Assembly: GCF_014656415.1 (NCBI RefSeq)
Contig: NZ_BNCJ01000011.1
Coordinates: 62,001-126,000 of the forward strand
DNA length: 64,000 bases
Origin: Seohaeicola zhoushanensis
GTDB lineage: Bacteria; Pseudomonadota; Alphaproteobacteria; Rhodobacterales; Rhodobacteraceae
Reading direction: 5' to 3'
Shown: in pieces, positions 15,087 to 23,318 of the stretch
Layout of the letters: each line of letters opens with the position of its first letter
Numbering within the stretch: position 1 is the first letter of the stretch
Notes under the pieces: generated by a model
Databases searched by the model: none
Told to the model about the DNA's origin: nothing
Seen by the model: only the letters and a program-made list of their open reading frames with translations
Program-made: the position numbers and the translations under genes

Positions 15087-15117
15087 TGCCCGCCCCGGTC
15101 GATTGCCGGGGCGGGCA
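15087..15117 (+). terminator. Intercistronic GC hairpin after binding-protein gene
   Basis: A perfect 12-base stem (TGCCCGCCCCGG with its complement) and a 7-base loop start 12 bases after the binding-protein stop and end about 50 bases before the permease. There is no T-run. In this position such hairpins usually stabilise the upstream mRNA or attenuate read-through, so the binding protein is made in excess over the permeases. Confidence 0.65.
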
Positions 15118-15165
15118 TTCCTGTCAGGCCAATAACAAGAAGCCCCAGCTGCAAAGGCGCCGCCC

Positions 15166-16173
15166 ATGCTGACCTTCACGATAAGGCGTCTGGTGCTATC
15201 CGTACCGACGCTCCTGTTCATCAGTCTCGTGATCTTCCTGCTCCTGGAGCTCGCCCCTGGCGACCCGATGGCGCAGGTCCCGCTCACAGTTCCCCCCGAC
15301 GTCAAGGAAAAGATGCGCCAAGCCCTGGGCCTAGGCGAACCGATCCATATCCGTTACGTCAAATGGCTCATCCAGTTTTTCTGGATCGAACCGCAGGTTC
15401 TCTTCGACCATATCTTCGGCACCAGCTTTGCCGACGGCAAGCTCCGGGTGATCTCGTGGCAGACCCGCTCGCCGGTGATGGACCTCGTCGTCCAGCGCTT
15501 GCCGCAGACGCTGTGGGTCGTCGGGGTCGCCTATGTGCTGGCGGTGATCATCGCAATCCCGGTCGGCATCTACTCTGCCTACAAGCAGTACTCGATCTTC
15601 GACCAGTTCGGCACCTTCATCACCATGATCGGCTTCTCGGTGCCCCCCTTCTTCACCGGTCCGCTGATGGTGGTAATCTTCGCGGTGAACCTGCATTGGT
15701 TCCCCTCGATCTACGATACCACTCTGGTGGTCGACGACCTGGAAAGCCTCGGCAAGCAGATCCGCCAGATGTTCCTGCCGGTAATGGTGCTCGCGCTCCA
15801 GATCACCGCGCAGATCAGCCGGTTCATGCGGGCCTCGATGCTCGACAACTTCAACCAAGACTATGTCCGCACCGCCCGCGCCAAGGGTATGTCGGAATAT
15901 ACCGTGGTCATGGTGCACGTGCTGCGCAACTCGCTGATCCCGGTCGTGACCGTGATCGCGCTCGGCATCCCGTCGATCTTCGGCGGGGCGATCATCACCG
16001 AGCAGGTCTTCGCCGTGAACGGGATCGGCCAGGCACTGATCTCGGCGATCCAGGCCAACGACCTGCCGATGGTGCAGACGCTCACCTTCATCTTCGCCGT
16101 GCTGATCGTGGTCTTCAACCTGATCGCCGACGTTCTTTACGGTGTCCTTGATCCGAGGGTCCGCTATGACTGA
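15166..16173 (+). CDS. Dipeptide ABC transporter permease (DppB type)
   Basis: This 335-residue inner-membrane permease has an N-terminal TM helix (VLSVPTLLFISLVIFLLLEL) followed by APGDP, the hallmark of DppB/OppB proteins. The binding-protein-dependent transport domain fills the C-terminal two-thirds, including YVRTARAKGMSEYTVV, the EAA-type loop that contacts the ATPase. An insertion around residues 65-105 (FFWIEPQVLFDHIFGTSF and following) is longer than in short DppB proteins. Its stop overlaps the next permease start by 8 bases. It works with the binding protein upstream and the fused ATPase on the other strand. Confidence 0.92.
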   Translation: MLTFTIRRLVLSVPTLLFISLVIFLLLELAPGDPMAQVPLTVPPDVKEKMRQALGLGEPIHIRYVKWLIQFFWIEPQVLFDHIFGTSFADGKLRVISWQTRSPVMDLVVQRLPQTLWVVGVAYVLAVIIAIPVGIYSAYKQYSIFDQFGTFITMIGFSVPPFFTGPLMVVIFAVNLHWFPSIYDTTLVVDDLESLGKQIRQMFLPVMVLALQITAQISRFMRASMLDNFNQDYVRTARAKGMSEYTVVMVHVLRNSLIPVVTVIALGIPSIFGGAIITEQVFAVNGIGQALISAIQANDLPMVQTLTFIFAVLIVVFNLIADVLYGVLDPRVRYD

Positions 16174-17164
16174 CTCTGCCCCGCAGCCCACCCCGAAGCG
16201 GATCGCCGCGCTGAGCGATCCGATACCCACCCAGCCACCGCGCAGCCAATGGTTGGACGTCTGGGACCAGTTCAAGCAGCACCGTGGCGCGCTGATCGGC
16301 GGGATCACCTTCCTCGTCATCATCCTGGCGGTGCTTGTCGGCCCAGCCGTCTGGTGGGTCGACGCGCAATACCTGCCGAAGGGACGCGAGTTCATCAACC
16401 TGCGCGACACCCGGCCGATCTACGTCGCGCTCTGGGACAATGCCGCGAAGGTCGACTGGGCACACCCGCTCGGCACCGACAACCTGGGCCGCGACACGCT
16501 AGCCCGGATGATGTCCGGCGGGCGCGTCTCGATTGCGGTCGGGCTGACCGCCATGCTGCTCTCGATCCTGCTCGGAACGCTGATCGGCGTCGTCGCCGGC
16601 TATTTCCGACGGATGGACGGCGTGCTGATGCGCCTTACCGACCTGTTCCTGGCCCTGCCCCTGCTGCCGCTGATCCTTGTCGCTTCGCTGCTGTTCCGCG
16701 AGACGCTCTCGGCGATCTTCGGGGTCGAGGGCGGCGTCTTCGTGCTGGTGGTCTCCCTGATCGGAATCACGAGCTGGATGCACACCGCGCGGATCGTGCG
16801 CGGCGACGTCCTGGCGCTGAAGGAGCGCGAGTTCATCCTCGCCGCGCAGTCCATCGGCACCAAGCCCAAGTATCTGGTCATTCGTCACCTGCTGCCCAAC
16901 GTGATGTCGCCGATCATGGTCTCGGCCACGCTCGGTATCGCGGTGGCGATCATCACCGAGAGCGCGCTCTCCTTCCTCGGCTTCGGCTTCCCGCCGGATT
17001 TCCCGACCTGGGGGCGCCTGCTGAACGACAGCGTCGACCGGATGGACCTCTACCCCGAACGGGTGCTCTGGCCGGGCCTGGCGATCTCGCTCACCGTGCT
17101 CAGCGTCAACTATCTGGGCGACGGGCTGCGCGACGCGCTCGATCCGCGTATCCGCGGCCGCTGA
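16166..17164 (+). CDS. Dipeptide ABC transporter permease (DppC type)
   Basis: The 332-residue second permease subunit has a cytoplasmic N-terminal segment, a TM helix (GGITFLVIILAVLVGPAVWW), and the OppC motif HPLGTDNLGRDTLARMMSGG. The EAA-type loop is EREFILAAQSIGTKPKYLVI. The ATG at 16166 was chosen because it follows GAGGG by 6 bases and overlaps the upstream stop by 8 bases, typical of translational coupling. The periplasmic loop between the first helix and HPLGTDNLG is long (about 55 residues). It ends the transporter unit and is followed by a GC-rich hairpin. Confidence 0.92.
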   Translation: MTDSAPQPTPKRIAALSDPIPTQPPRSQWLDVWDQFKQHRGALIGGITFLVIILAVLVGPAVWWVDAQYLPKGREFINLRDTRPIYVALWDNAAKVDWAHPLGTDNLGRDTLARMMSGGRVSIAVGLTAMLLSILLGTLIGVVAGYFRRMDGVLMRLTDLFLALPLLPLILVASLLFRETLSAIFGVEGGVFVLVVSLIGITSWMHTARIVRGDVLALKEREFILAAQSIGTKPKYLVIRHLLPNVMSPIMVSATLGIAVAIITESALSFLGFGFPPDFPTWGRLLNDSVDRMDLYPERVLWPGLAISLTVLSVNYLGDGLRDALDPRIRGR

Positions 17165-17173
17165 GGGTTTTTT

Positions 17174-17207
17174 CCGCGCGGCAGGCCGATTTGAGGCCGC
17201 CGCGCGG
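17174..17207 (+). terminator. GC-rich hairpin downstream of permease unit
   Basis: A long near-perfect inverted repeat (CCGCGCGGC-A-GGCC with GGCC-GCCGCGCGG, 7-base loop) begins 10 bases after the last permease stop. Six T's lie before rather than after the stem, so it is not a canonical intrinsic terminator on the + strand. Terminator function is inferred from position. Confidence 0.45.
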
Positions 17208-17317
17208 GCATCACGCGAAATAAGAACGCTTTGCCGGTACCCCGCAGGGTACGGCGCGATAATTTGCGCGCGTAGCCCGCCGTCAGGACAAGACATCTGC
17301 GGAACCACGCCACTCAG

Positions 17318-17402
17318 GGAAATCATTCCAATTCAATAGCCAAGCCTCGCGCGCGCGAGGCTTGATTGCTGGAACAACTTCCTCCATCTGGGAAATCGTT
17401 CC
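17318..17402. promoter_or_regulatory. Three GGAA-N4-TTCC dyads upstream of the yeeE-like gene
   Basis: GGAA-N4-TTCC occurs at 17318-17329, 17371-17382 and 17391-17402, within 85 bases directly before the start at 17426. The first and third sit in near-identical 18-base contexts (15 of 18 identical, from 17317 and 17390). This looks like a multi-site operator for one regulator; which regulator is unknown. Confidence 0.5.
17341..17364. repeat. Perfect 24-base palindrome
   Basis: A perfect palindrome, CAAGCC at one end and GGCTTG at the other with an alternating CG core, sits between the first and second GGAA-N4-TTCC sites. It could form a hairpin or cruciform, or terminate transcription entering from the permease unit. 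Function is unassigned. Confidence 0.6.
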
Positions 17403-17425
17403 GAATCCCCTGAGAGATTCCCGCT

Positions 17426-18499
17426 ATGTTCGAAACGCTTGGCTTCGAAGACACGACCGCACGTGAAGTATCCGTCCTCCTCGGCCTCGGCCTTGGAGTG
17501 GCGTTCGGCCTGCTGGCCGAGCGCACCCAGTTCTGCTTCCGCCGCGCGCTGGTGGGCGAGGACCGCAAGCAGGCGCTTGGCGTCTGGCTGATGGCGCTGG
17601 CCGTCGCGGTTTTGGGCACTCAGGGCGCGGTCGCTGCGGGCTGGATCAGCTTCGACGAGCACCGCTTCATGACCCCCGCCCTGCCGGCGCTGGCCATCGT
17701 TCTGGGCGGTCTGCTCTTCGGTGCCGGGATGGTTCTGACCCGCGGTTGCATCTCGCGGCTGACCGTGCTGACCGGCGGCGGCAACCTGCGCGCGGCCTTC
17801 GTTATCGTGGTCTTCGCCATCACCGCCCATGCCACGTTGAAAGGCGTGCTCGCACCGCTGCGCACCACGCTAGGCGGCTTGACCGTCAACCTTGGTGACA
17901 GCGTCTCGCTGGCCGCCCTGCCTGGCGGCGCGCTGGTCTGGGCCGGCGTGATCGCCATCGCCGCGCTGGTGGTGGCACTGCGTTCAGGCAACAGCGTCCT
18001 TGCGCTGGCCGGCGCCGCGCTGATCGGTGCACTGGTGCCGCTCGGCTGGATCGGCACGGGCTACGTCCTGTTCGACGAGTTCGAACCCATCGCGATGGAG
18101 AGCCTCTCCTTCACCTCGCCCGCCGCCGAAAGCCTGTTCTACACGATCGCTTCCAGCGCCATCGAACCGGGCTTCGGCCCTGCCCTCGTCGGCGGCGTGC
18201 TGCTGGGCGCGCTGGTCGCCTCGCTGACCTTCGGCGCCTTCCGCTGGCAGAGCTTCGAGGCCCCGCGCCAGACCGGCCGTTACCTGGCCGGAGCGGTGAT
18301 GATGGGGGTCGGCGGCGTCCTGGCCGGCGGCTGTACCCTGGGCGCGGGCCTCTCGGGCGTGCCAACGCTGAGCATCGCGGCAATCCTCGCCATCCTGTCG
18401 ATCGCCAGCGGGGCGCTGGCGATGAACGCGGCTCTCACCCGATCCGCTTCTTCATCCGGTGCACCATCCACCAGACAAGCGCTACGACCGGCAGAGTGA
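17426..18499 (+). CDS. YeeE/YedE-family membrane protein (TsuA-like sulfur-compound transporter)
   Basis: This 357-residue polytopic protein belongs to the YeeE/YedE (sulf_transp) family; characterised members such as TsuA import thiosulfate through conserved cysteines. Seen here: RTQFCFRRAL near residue 32, the repeat motifs GAGMVLTRGCISRL and GVLAGGCTLGAGLSG with the channel cysteines, and about nine hydrophobic segments. The C-terminal 20 residues (RSASSSGAPSTRQALRPAE) are polar and overlap the 3' end of the convergent DUF3422 gene by 65 bases. The start is supported by the membrane segment that follows and by GAGAG upstream. The actual substrate (thiosulfate, other sulfur or selenium species) is not shown. 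Confidence 0.85.
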   Translation: MFETLGFEDTTAREVSVLLGLGLGVAFGLLAERTQFCFRRALVGEDRKQALGVWLMALAVAVLGTQGAVAAGWISFDEHRFMTPALPALAIVLGGLLFGAGMVLTRGCISRLTVLTGGGNLRAAFVIVVFAITAHATLKGVLAPLRTTLGGLTVNLGDSVSLAALPGGALVWAGVIAIAALVVALRSGNSVLALAGAALIGALVPLGWIGTGYVLFDEFEPIAMESLSFTSPAAESLFYTIASSAIEPGFGPALVGGVLLGALVASLTFGAFRWQSFEAPRQTGRYLAGAVMMGVGGVLAGGCTLGAGLSGVPTLSIAAILAILSIASGALAMNAALTRSASSSGAPSTRQALRPAE

Positions 18500-19715
18500 C
18501 CATAGCCACAAGTGTGTTCTTGCCGAGGCCGGTGGCCTCGGCAACCGGGTACAGCAGGTAGCCCGCCAGCGAGACGGCGTAATAGCTGATCGCCACCACC
18601 GAAAGCCCTTCGACCGTTTCCTGCAGGCGCAGGGCAAGATCTGCCCGCCGATCCATGCTCGCCAACAGCGCTTGGTTCTGCGCGCTGCGCTCCACGTCCA
18701 CTCTCGTGCGCAACAGGTCGCCCGTGCGCATCGCGCGTTCGGCCAGCGCGCCCAGTCGCCTCTCGGTCGCCTTTACCGTCCGCATCGCCGGCTCGTAGCG
18801 GCGCATCATGAATTCCGAGAAGGTCTGCCGCCCCAGGAAACGCGCCTCGCGCAGGGCCGCGATACGTTGATTGACGATAGCCTCGTAAGCGCCCGTTGCT
18901 CCGAAGCGGAAGGCCGCCTGGGTCGCCGTCGTCTCGATCTCGGCTGCGACCGTCAGCAGGTGGTTCAGCGTCTCCTCGGCCCCGGTGACGTTATCGGTCA
19001 TCTCGACCATCAGCGCGTTGAGCTTCGTCTCCATCCCACCGATCTTGCCGGACAGCCCCCGCGCCCGCGAGAAACCCAGCATCGACATGGCCTTGTAGGT
19101 CTCGATCTCGCACAGCCGCTGGACCACCCGACCGATCCGTCGCGCGCCGGTCTCGGCCTCCGCGAAGAGCGCGAAACGCATGTGCCCGCCGGTGTCGATC
19201 CGGAAGTCGCCGGCGACGATGGCGGCGTCGTCGAGCACCCGCGCCACGGCAAGGCTCTCGGGCACGAACCAGTCGCCAAGCAGACGCTCAACCGTCTCGT
19301 CGGCCCCCCGCCGTTCAAGACGGATCACCACCGAGGTGATCCGTTGCCCCGGCGCGTCGTCGAGCCAGTCCGCCGGGAACACCTCGAAATCGGCGGGATC
19401 GAAGGGGCGCGTCGAAAGCCCTTCGCTGAAGGCCGTGTAGGTCACGAATTCGGCGTGCTGTTCCCACTTCAGGACATGCCGGCCGATCTGCCCGGAATAA
19501 TGCGTGGCGCCCGGCTGCGGATGTGCCGCACCATGCCGGTCAAGCAGTTGCACCAGATGCGCCACGTCGGCCGCGCGGTCGCGGGCGGCCGCATCAACCG
19601 GTTGCTTGACCGCCAGAAAGACAACCGTGGCGGGCACGGAGATCGACGGAAAGGGGCGCGCGTGAAGCTCGTTGGTCAGCTCGTAGCGCAAGGGGTGATC
19701 TATGATGGGCGACAT
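18435..19715 (-). CDS. DUF3422-family membrane-anchored protein
   Basis: This 426-residue protein matches DUF3422, a family of unknown function found in proteobacteria. The N-terminus has the family signature YELTNELHARPFPSI. The middle part is helical, and two predicted TM helices close the C-terminus (VVAISYYAVSLAGYLLYPVA and LVAMVTLPVVALVWWMVH), leaving a large cytosolic domain. Topology resembles CorA-like proteins with C-terminal helices, but no GMN motif is visible, so magnesium transport is not claimed. The last 65 bases overlap the convergent yeeE-like gene. The start ATG at 19715 agrees with the conserved N-terminus. Confidence 0.8.
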   Translation of the reverse strand: MSPIIDHPLRYELTNELHARPFPSISVPATVVFLAVKQPVDAAARDRAADVAHLVQLLDRHGAAHPQPGATHYSGQIGRHVLKWEQHAEFVTYTAFSEGLSTRPFDPADFEVFPADWLDDAPGQRITSVVIRLERRGADETVERLLGDWFVPESLAVARVLDDAAIVAGDFRIDTGGHMRFALFAEAETGARRIGRVVQRLCEIETYKAMSMLGFSRARGLSGKIGGMETKLNALMVEMTDNVTGAEETLNHLLTVAAEIETTATQAAFRFGATGAYEAIVNQRIAALREARFLGRQTFSEFMMRRYEPAMRTVKATERRLGALAERAMRTGDLLRTRVDVERSAQNQALLASMDRRADLALRLQETVEGLSVVAISYYAVSLAGYLLYPVAEATGLGKNTLVAMVTLPVVALVWWMVHRMKKRIG

Positions 19716-19823
19716 GCCAGCCTCGCTGCGATGTCAGGCACGCTAGACCAGCTTCGGGGAAATTGAAAGTTTTTATTTCTTTTCAGCAAGTTAGCGGAAT
19801 ACCATCGTATACCGCCAGCGGCA

Positions 19824-21896
19824 TCACCGCCCCGACAGCGCCTTGGCCACCGCAACGCGCAGGGTCGCGCGATCGATCGGTTTCTGCAGGAATGCGATCG
19901 GCTGGGTACGGGCGAATTCGGTCCGGTTCCGCTCGGACTCATAGCCGGACATCAGAAGCACCCGCGTATTGGGGTATTTTTGATGTATGATTTCTGCCAG
20001 CCGATAGCCCTGGATGTGCCCCGGCATCATCAGATCGGTGATGATGAGCTCCGGCAAAGGCTCGACCTCGAGGATGGTCAGGGCCTGGTCCGCGCTTTGT
20101 GCGACCCGCACGACATGGCCATCGAGTTGCAACTGCCGGGCCATGACCCGCGTGACGCTCGGCTCGTCGTCGACGACCAGTATCCGCGCGGCAGTCACTT
20201 CGCCGGAGGCATCCGGCGCCTTCCGCTCGGCGAAATCCGACATATCGCTCGATTGCGGGAATGCCATAGTGACGGTGGTTCCGACGCCGTATTCGCTCTC
20301 GATCTTCAGCCCGCCTCCAGATTGCCGGCAGAACCCAGAGACCGCCGAAAGGCCAAGCCCCGACCCCTCGCCCACCGGCTTGGTGGTGAAGAAGGGCTCT
20401 TCCGCGCGCGCCAGAGTCCTTGCGTCCATCCCGGTGCCGGTATCGCGAACGGCCAACTTGACATAGTTCCCCGAGGTCAAGTTGTGCTCTTCGTCGTATC
20501 CGTCGAGCGACGGCGCCGCGAGGTAGTTGGTCCGCGTCGAGAGATAGATATCGCCGCCACCCGGCATCGCATCACGGGCATTGATCAGGATGTTGAGCAG
20601 CGCCTGCTGGAAGTTCGCGCCATCGAGGAGAACGATCGCCTTCGGCGCGTTCAGGTCGGTGTGCAGCGCGATATTCGCCGGACAGATCCTCCGGAACATC
20701 CCGAGCGTCGCGCCAGCCATGTCGTCGATGTTGTTGGGCAGCGCCTCGAGCCGCGATTTCCGTCCATAGGCCAGCAGCTGGCGCGTAAGATGCGCCGCCT
20801 GGTTCGAGGCATTGATGGCCTCCTGCACATAGGCGGCCCGCGCCGCCCGGTCGTCGTCGGCACTAATGAGTTCGAGGTTCCCCAGGATCACCGTAAGTGA
20901 ATTATTGAAGTCATGTGCCACTCCGCCGACCAGTTTCCCCAGCGCCTCGACCTTCTGGCTGCGGCTCAGCGCCAGCTCGGCTGCCTGCCGGGCCCGCTCG
21001 CTGTCGAGCAGGATCGCACGGGCGTTCAACGCCCGACGTTCGGACAAGTTTGTATGATGCGTGAAGAAGATAGCGCACATCACCACCGAAACGATCACGA
21101 AGAAGGTCAGCAGTGAAAGCCGCAGCACCGCGTCGTCGTTCATCGCGACCGTGTGTACCGAGATCGCGCAGAGGATGACGGGCACCAAGACGACAAAGGG
21201 CAGGATGCGCCGCAGCAGCGCACTACCCGGTTCCCGCGCCAGCAGGACCTGCACCCAGCCGAAAGAGGTGTCGCTCACCAGCAGGCCAGTGAAGAGCATC
21301 AGGAAACCGGCCGTCGTGGTAATCGCCATCTTGGTGAACACGGGATTGTCGAACAGGGCCTGCGCGCTCATGACATAGCCGATCAGCGATACCATGACGA
21401 CAATAAGCCCGAGGGTCTCGGCCGCGATACGGGCTGATCGCCACATCGAGACCCTCTGCGTGTCCCAGACGATCAGACTGATCGCCGCCAATATCCCACA
21501 GATCGCTGTTGCCAGCGACATGCCATCGTCATGGCCGAACCTGTCGGTGCTGCTTGGCGCGAATACACCACTGGCCGTCACGACGATCATCAGCAGGCCC
21601 ACCGTGCGCGAGGACTTCCGTGCATTCGGCGACCATATCAGTGCCAGCCCAATGCCCCCCAGAACAAGCGTCAACGCCGTTTCGGGCACCATCGCGGGAT
21701 ATAGATCCCGTATTCTCACCACCGGTTCGTACCCGGCAAGCCAGCCGACGCAGAGAACGAAGACGCCCCCTGCAACCAGGATGGCCGCAAACGTCAGGCA
21801 GAGCAGGCGCAAATGACGCGACTCGCCAAATCCATTTCGGGGCCTTGGCGCGCCTCGCCAATGGACATCTACAAAATCGCCATCTTCCCAATTCAT
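19824..21896 (-). CDS. Membrane-bound hybrid histidine kinase with C-terminal receiver domain
   Basis: About eight hydrophobic segments fill residues 25-270, with no recognisable PAS or periplasmic sensor domain. Next come a HisKA domain (VGGVAHDFNNSL, phospho-acceptor His), an ATPase domain (ILINARDA N box, DTGTGM G1, EEPFFTTK F box, GSGLGLS G2) and a receiver domain (ILVVDDEPS, phospho-acceptor Asp in IITDLMMPG, conserved Lys in LQKPI). The architecture recalls CckA-type kinases, but CckA normally has PAS domains. The start at 21896 lies 9 bases after GAAGG; an in-frame ATG at 21905 would leave no spacing. No response-regulator gene is adjacent, so the phosphorelay partner is elsewhere. Confidence 0.9.
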   Translation of the reverse strand: MNWEDGDFVDVHWRGAPRPRNGFGESRHLRLLCLTFAAILVAGGVFVLCVGWLAGYEPVVRIRDLYPAMVPETALTLVLGGIGLALIWSPNARKSSRTVGLLMIVVTASGVFAPSSTDRFGHDDGMSLATAICGILAAISLIVWDTQRVSMWRSARIAAETLGLIVVMVSLIGYVMSAQALFDNPVFTKMAITTTAGFLMLFTGLLVSDTSFGWVQVLLAREPGSALLRRILPFVVLVPVILCAISVHTVAMNDDAVLRLSLLTFFVIVSVVMCAIFFTHHTNLSERRALNARAILLDSERARQAAELALSRSQKVEALGKLVGGVAHDFNNSLTVILGNLELISADDDRAARAAYVQEAINASNQAAHLTRQLLAYGRKSRLEALPNNIDDMAGATLGMFRRICPANIALHTDLNAPKAIVLLDGANFQQALLNILINARDAMPGGGDIYLSTRTNYLAAPSLDGYDEEHNLTSGNYVKLAVRDTGTGMDARTLARAEEPFFTTKPVGEGSGLGLSAVSGFCRQSGGGLKIESEYGVGTTVTMAFPQSSDMSDFAERKAPDASGEVTAARILVVDDEPSVTRVMARQLQLDGHVVRVAQSADQALTILEVEPLPELIITDLMMPGHIQGYRLAEIIHQKYPNTRVLLMSGYESERNRTEFARTQPIAFLQKPIDRATLRVAVAKALSGR

Positions 21897-22116
21897 GACT
21901 TGCATCCTTCACCGGAGGCAAATCGCTGGGAAGGCGCCCCAATTACAAACCGGATTTGACACAAAGCCATTGAATTGATCCAAGAATGGTCAACGGCCAA
22001 TTACGAGAACCGAGGCAATGCCAGTTGCGCGGCCTAGTACCGGCCTTGACAGCGAAACGTATTGAGCCGACCCACAGACCTCGCGTGCACAGCTTGAATT
22101 CGACGCGAGATTTGTA

Positions 22117-22131
22117 TGTGACGATATCACA
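22117..22131. promoter_or_regulatory. TGTGA-N5-TCACA dyad in gap upstream of kinase
   Basis: A CRP-like dyad with 5- rather than 6-base spacing lies in the roughly 270-base gap between the TetR stop and the kinase start. Nothing else in the gap looks genic. A regulator site is possible but unproven. Confidence 0.3.
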
Positions 22132-22168
22132 CGTGACGCTAATACGAGTCAACGTTCACGCAGGCCTG

Positions 22169-22762
22169 TCACCTTGACGAAGCGGCAGCCTCCAGCCCGG
22201 CCCCGATCAAATGTGCAAAACGCCGCAAACTGGCTTGATAGCCGGAAAAGCTCTTGGCGGCCGATTTCAAGCCCTTGAGCGCCGCAGCTATTGTGGCGGC
22301 CACCTGTTCAGGTGAACCTTCAAAATCGATCCGGCCCACAGACTGCCCTGCAGCCAGCCAATCCCGGTAGATTTCGCTGAGCCGGGCCTCGCCCGCTTCG
22401 GCGATATCCCCGGAGGTGGCGCGCGACGTATCGATCAGTTCCATCCCATGCGGTGATCGCACCATCGCCTCGATTAGCCGGCCGCCCTGCGCCGTGAAAG
22501 CCTCTGCAAGTACCGTTCCCGCCGAACCAGGCTTTGCCAGAGCCGCCCGCACGGCTATCGCAACCTCGTCGAAATGGTTCTGGGCAAGACTTCGGAAGAT
22601 GTCTTCCTTGTTGCGGTAATGTTGGTAAAGCGCCGGACGGGACATACCGGCAGCGCGCGCTATGTCGTCCATCGCCGTCTTGCGAAACCCGTAGGAGGCG
22701 AAGCACTGCCACGCAGCGTCCAGAATCGCGGCCTGTCGCGTATCGTCTTTCGGTTCACTCAT
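22169..22762 (-). CDS. TetR/AcrR-family transcriptional regulator, divergent from iorAB
   Basis: This 197-residue repressor has an N-terminal TetR helix-turn-helix (CFASYGFRKTAMDDIARAAG, then SRPALYQHYRNKEDIF) and a helical ligand-binding C-domain. The ATG at 22762 was preferred to an in-frame GTG nine bases upstream because the ATG has AGGG 8 bases before it. It faces the molybdenum hydroxylase genes across 90 bases that contain a perfect dyad over the likely -35 element, so it very probably represses iorAB and itself. The inducer is likely the hydroxylase substrate or a related molecule. Confidence 0.9.
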   Translation of the reverse strand: MSEPKDDTRQAAILDAAWQCFASYGFRKTAMDDIARAAGMSRPALYQHYRNKEDIFRSLAQNHFDEVAIAVRAALAKPGSAGTVLAEAFTAQGGRLIEAMVRSPHGMELIDTSRATSGDIAEAGEARLSEIYRDWLAAGQSVGRIDFEGSPEQVAATIAAALKGLKSAAKSFSGYQASLRRFAHLIGAGLEAAASSR

Positions 22763-22792
22763 GCCTAACACCCTGACACCAATGCATCAAAT

Positions 22793-22831
22793 TGTCAATT
22801 GACACACTGACAAAATATATAAATACTGTCA
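22793..22831 (+). promoter_or_regulatory. iorAB promoter with TetR-type operator
   Basis: TTGACA (22799-22804) and AATACT (22822-22827) are spaced 17 bases, a good sigma-70-type promoter for the gene at 22853. A perfect 12-base palindrome, TGTCAATTGACA (22793-22804), covers the -35. A second pair, TGACA (22808-22812) and TGTCA (22827-22831), brackets the spacer and -10. Both fit control by the divergent TetR protein. Confidence 0.6.
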
Positions 22832-22852
22832 TAAATGACGAAGGAGCGCACG

Positions 22853-23314
22853 ATGACGATTTCGCTGACTGTCAACGGCACCGAACACGCGGTCGACCTG
22901 CCCGGCGAGGTGCCGCTGCTCTGGGCCCTCCGGGACGAGCTGAACCTCACCGGCACGAAATACGGCTGCGGCGTCGCCGCCTGCGGTGCCTGCACTGTCC
23001 AGATCGACGGCCAGCCCGTGCGTAGCTGCCAGGTCGCGCTGGCCGATGTCTGGGGGCCCGTGACAACCATCGAGGGCCTCGGCACCCCCGATGCGATGGC
23101 GGTGATCCAGCAGGCCTGGGTCGACCACCAGGTCGCGCAATGCGGTTATTGCCAGTCCGGGCAGATAATGCAGGCCGCAGCCCTTCTCGCCGAAACGCCC
23201 GAACCGACCGACGACGAAATTGACGCCGCGATGCAGGGCAACCTCTGCCGCTGCGGCACCTACCCCCGCATCCGCGCCGCGATCCACGACGCCGCGCGCG
23301 CCATGAAGGTCTGA
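22853..23314 (+). CDS. Molybdenum hydroxylase small subunit, 2Fe-2S (IorA-like)
   Basis: This 153-residue electron-transfer subunit belongs to the xanthine oxidase family, closest in type to isoquinoline 1-oxidoreductase alpha. It has a plant-type ferredoxin domain ([18 protein letters not shown]) and a helical domain with the second cluster ([10 protein letters not shown] and [12 protein letters not shown]). It passes electrons from the molybdopterin subunit to an acceptor. The start at 22853 follows AAGGAG by 6 bases; an upstream in-frame ATG lies before that site. There is no FAD subunit gene nearby, as expected for two-subunit Ior-type enzymes. The large-subunit gene starts 4 bases downstream. 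Confidence 0.92.
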   Translation: MTISLTVNGTEHAVDLPGEVPLLWALRDELNLTGTKYGCGVAACGACTVQIDGQPVRSCQVALADVWGPVTTIEGLGTPDAMAVIQQAWVDHQVAQCGYCQSGQIMQAAALLAETPEPTDDEIDAAMQGNLCRCGTYPRIRAAIHDAARAMKV

Positions 23315-23318
23315 GCCC

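Noticed and set aside
17168-17173. Six T's as the tail of an intrinsic terminator
   Set aside because: They precede the hairpin on the + strand and would read as A's after it on the - strand, so they do not make a canonical terminator on either strand.
18435-19715. DUF3422 protein as a CorA-type magnesium transporter because of its two C-terminal helices
   Set aside because: The GMN motif that defines CorA channels is not present.
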